Source: WHSM01 sp050701635
GTDB lineage: Bacteria; Actinomycetota; Actinomycetes; Mycobacteriales; Micromonosporaceae
Assembly (NCBI GenBank): GCA_050701635.1
Contig: JBOGDF010000112.1
Coordinates: 1 to 14,950, forward strand
Length of the DNA: 14,950 nt
Direction: 5' to 3'
Positions 13,884-14,950 of the stretch are shown here, piece by piece. The position numbers and the translations under genes were made by a program. Positions within the stretch are counted from its first letter, which is position 1. Each line of letters starts with the position of its first letter. The notes below the pieces were generated by a model, which did no database searches, was not told where the DNA came from, and saw nothing but the letters and a program-made list of their open reading frames with translations.

Positions 13884-14950
13884 CTAACGGCCGCGCCAGC
13901 GCGGATCGCGGCGCTCGGCGAAGGCGCGGATGCCTTCGGTGGCGTCCTCGGAGCCGAGGGCGCCGCCGGCCAGCTCGCTCTGCCGGTCGAACGCCTCGTC
14001 GCTGGGCCAGTCGGCGTGTTCGTCGACGATCTGCTTGCTCAGGTCGACCGAGAGCGGCGCATTGCCGGCGATCTGGCGGGCCAAGGCGAGCGCGGTGTCG
14101 AGCGCCCCGCCGGGCGGGGTGATCCGGTTGACCAGGCCGAGCTCGTACAGCCTCGGGGCGGGGAGCGGGTCGCCGGTGAGCGCCAGCTCCATCGCCACGC
14201 CGCGCGGCAGCCGCTGCGCCAGCCGCAGCACGCCGCCGGCCGCGGCGACCAGGCCGCGCTTCGCCTCCGGGATCCCGAACTCGGCGTCCTCCGCCGCCAC
14301 GATCAGGTCGGCGGCCAGCGCCAGCTCGCAGCCACCGGCCAGGGCGTGGCCCTCCACGGCGGCGATCAACGGCTTGGTGGGCGGCTTGCCGGCGAGCCCC
14401 AGCGGGCCCCGGCCTTCGGTGATCGGGAACTCGCCCCGGGCCGCCGCCTTCAGGTCCATGCCGGAGCAGAACGTACCCCCGGATTCGGTGAGCACCGCGA
14501 CCCGCGCCGCGTCGTCGGCCTCGAACGCGTCGATCGCCTGCTCCAGCGCCCTGGCGGTGGCGAGGTCGACCGCGTTGCGCGACCGCGGCCGGTTCAGCCG
14601 CAGTACGGTGACCGGCCCGTGCCACTCCACCAGCACCGGCGGCTCCCCCGGCGGCGGCAGCGCCGCACGTCCGGTCTCCTCGACGGTGAACGCGTCGGCG
14701 GCGGTGACCTCGATCCGCCACCCGAGCGGGTCGCCGCCGAGCACCCGGCCGATCAGCTCAGGGTCCTTGACCCGCAGCAGCACCCGGTCACCGTCCGGGG
14801 TCAGCGCACTGACGATCGCCGCCTCCGGCTCGCCTTCCCGGGTGTACGACGCGGTGTACGCCTCCACCACCGCCGGCCCCGCGTACGCCTGGACGACGCG
14901 CCGCGGCGCACGGGCCAGCCGCAGCCCGGCGTCGAGCTGCCGGTACGCCC
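13884..14950 (-). CDS. Thiolase-like C-terminal domain fused in frame to enoyl-CoA hydratase (5' end beyond the window)
   Basis: One open frame enters from the window edge and ends with TAG at 13884-13886. Its first part (about 14950-14700) reads YAGPAVVEAYTASYTREGEP then LTPDGDRVLLRV, the pattern of the extra C-terminal domain of TLP1-type thiolase-like proteins. A linker of roughly 20-25 residues leads to a complete crotonase domain (about 250 residues from 14636). That domain has SGGTFCSGMDLKA for CoA binding and both catalytic glutamates, in GGCEL and GIPEA, so true hydratase activity is plausible. An internal GTG (14634-14636) with GGGGGAG 6 nt upstream could also yield the hydratase alone. 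Such genes are usually separate neighbours. TetR and oxygenase genes follow within 16 and 58 nt. The pathway is probably degradation or modification of an acyl-CoA. Confidence 0.8.
   Translation of the reverse strand, partial: AYRQLDAGLRLARAPRRVVQAYAGPAVVEAYTASYTREGEPEAAIVSALTPDGDRVLLRVKDPELIGRVLGGDPLGWRIEVTAADAFTVEETGRAALPPPGEPPVLVEWHGPVTVLRLNRPRSRNAVDLATARALEQAIDAFEADDAARVAVLTESGGTFCSGMDLKAAARGEFPITEGRGPLGLAGKPPTKPLIAAVEGHALAGGCELALAADLIVAAEDAEFGIPEAKRGLVAAAGGVLRLAQRLPRGVAMELALTGDPLPAPRLYELGLVNRITPPGGALDTALALARQIAGNAPLSVDLSKQIVDEHADWPSDEAFDRQSELAGGALGSEDATEGIRAFAERRDPRWRGR
14634..14649 (-). promoter_or_regulatory. Internal ribosome site and GTG start for the hydratase domain
   Basis: On the minus strand GGGGGAG (14649-14643) lies 6 nt before an in-frame GTG (14636-14634), exactly where the crotonase homology begins (VLVEWHGPVTVL). 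It may be a relic of a separate gene or a working second start. High GC makes G-runs common, so the evidence is moderate. Confidence 0.45.

Overview
The window is very GC-rich, has strong third-position G/C bias, uses GTG starts freely, and is conspicuously rich in the word CGTAC. Together with the gene content (secreted CBM-bearing enzymes, ECF sigma factor, DUF2236 oxygenase, actinobacterial DinB variant) this points to a high-GC actinomycete, most likely a Micromonosporaceae-type organism; the taxonomic call is inference. No tRNA, rRNA, CRISPR array, insertion sequence or integrase is visible, and no non-genic stretch exceeds about 200 bases.

Layout. (1) 1-860, minus strand: an ECF-type sigma factor whose reading frame is cut by an amber codon; past the stop the same frame continues to the window edge as a zinc-finger plus membrane-segment tail. 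(2) 961-7822, minus strand: a run of secreted-enzyme genes. In transcription order these are a 1052-residue GH31 glycosidase with CBM32-like and ricin-B-like modules, a 604-residue secreted endonuclease/exonuclease/phosphatase-family enzyme with two duplicated N-terminal beta domains, an XRE-type regulator, and a decayed DUF3472-like/ricin-lectin gene that has lost its 5' end and carries two opposite frameshifts. (3) 7990-8829, plus strand: a membrane-anchored alpha/beta hydrolase, convergent with (4) 8875-9897, minus strand: a DinB-family polymerase with an aliphatic residue at the steric-gate position and no visible clamp-binding tail; a 10-bp perfect inverted repeat separates the two. (5) 10096-10479, plus strand: a small acidic protein of six calcium-loop-like repeats on a 13-residue period. 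(6) 10513-12130, minus strand: a tightly coupled three-gene operon (four-helix membrane protein, XRE repressor-like protein, MDR dehydrogenase) joined by two 4-nt start/stop overlaps and preceded by a good promoter embedded in three copies of a 19-nt motif. (7) 12211-14950, minus strand: a lipid-metabolism-like operon: the C-terminal domain of a thiolase-like protein fused in frame to an enoyl-CoA hydratase, then a TetR regulator, then a DUF2236 (MpaB/latex-clearing-like) oxygenase.

How the genes may work together. The GH31-EEP-XRE run looks like an extracellular polymer-degradation unit with its own regulator. The dehydrogenase operon appears autoregulated by its own small HTH protein through the three-site operator. 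The thiolase/hydratase-TetR-oxygenase run looks like a TetR-controlled catabolic or modification pathway for an acyl-CoA substrate. The most distinctive signals are the three-half-site operator at 12142-12208, the thiolase-crotonase fusion with an internal ribosome site, the steric-gate variant DinB, the 13-residue repeat protein, and the concentration of coding lesions in the first 1.9 kb.
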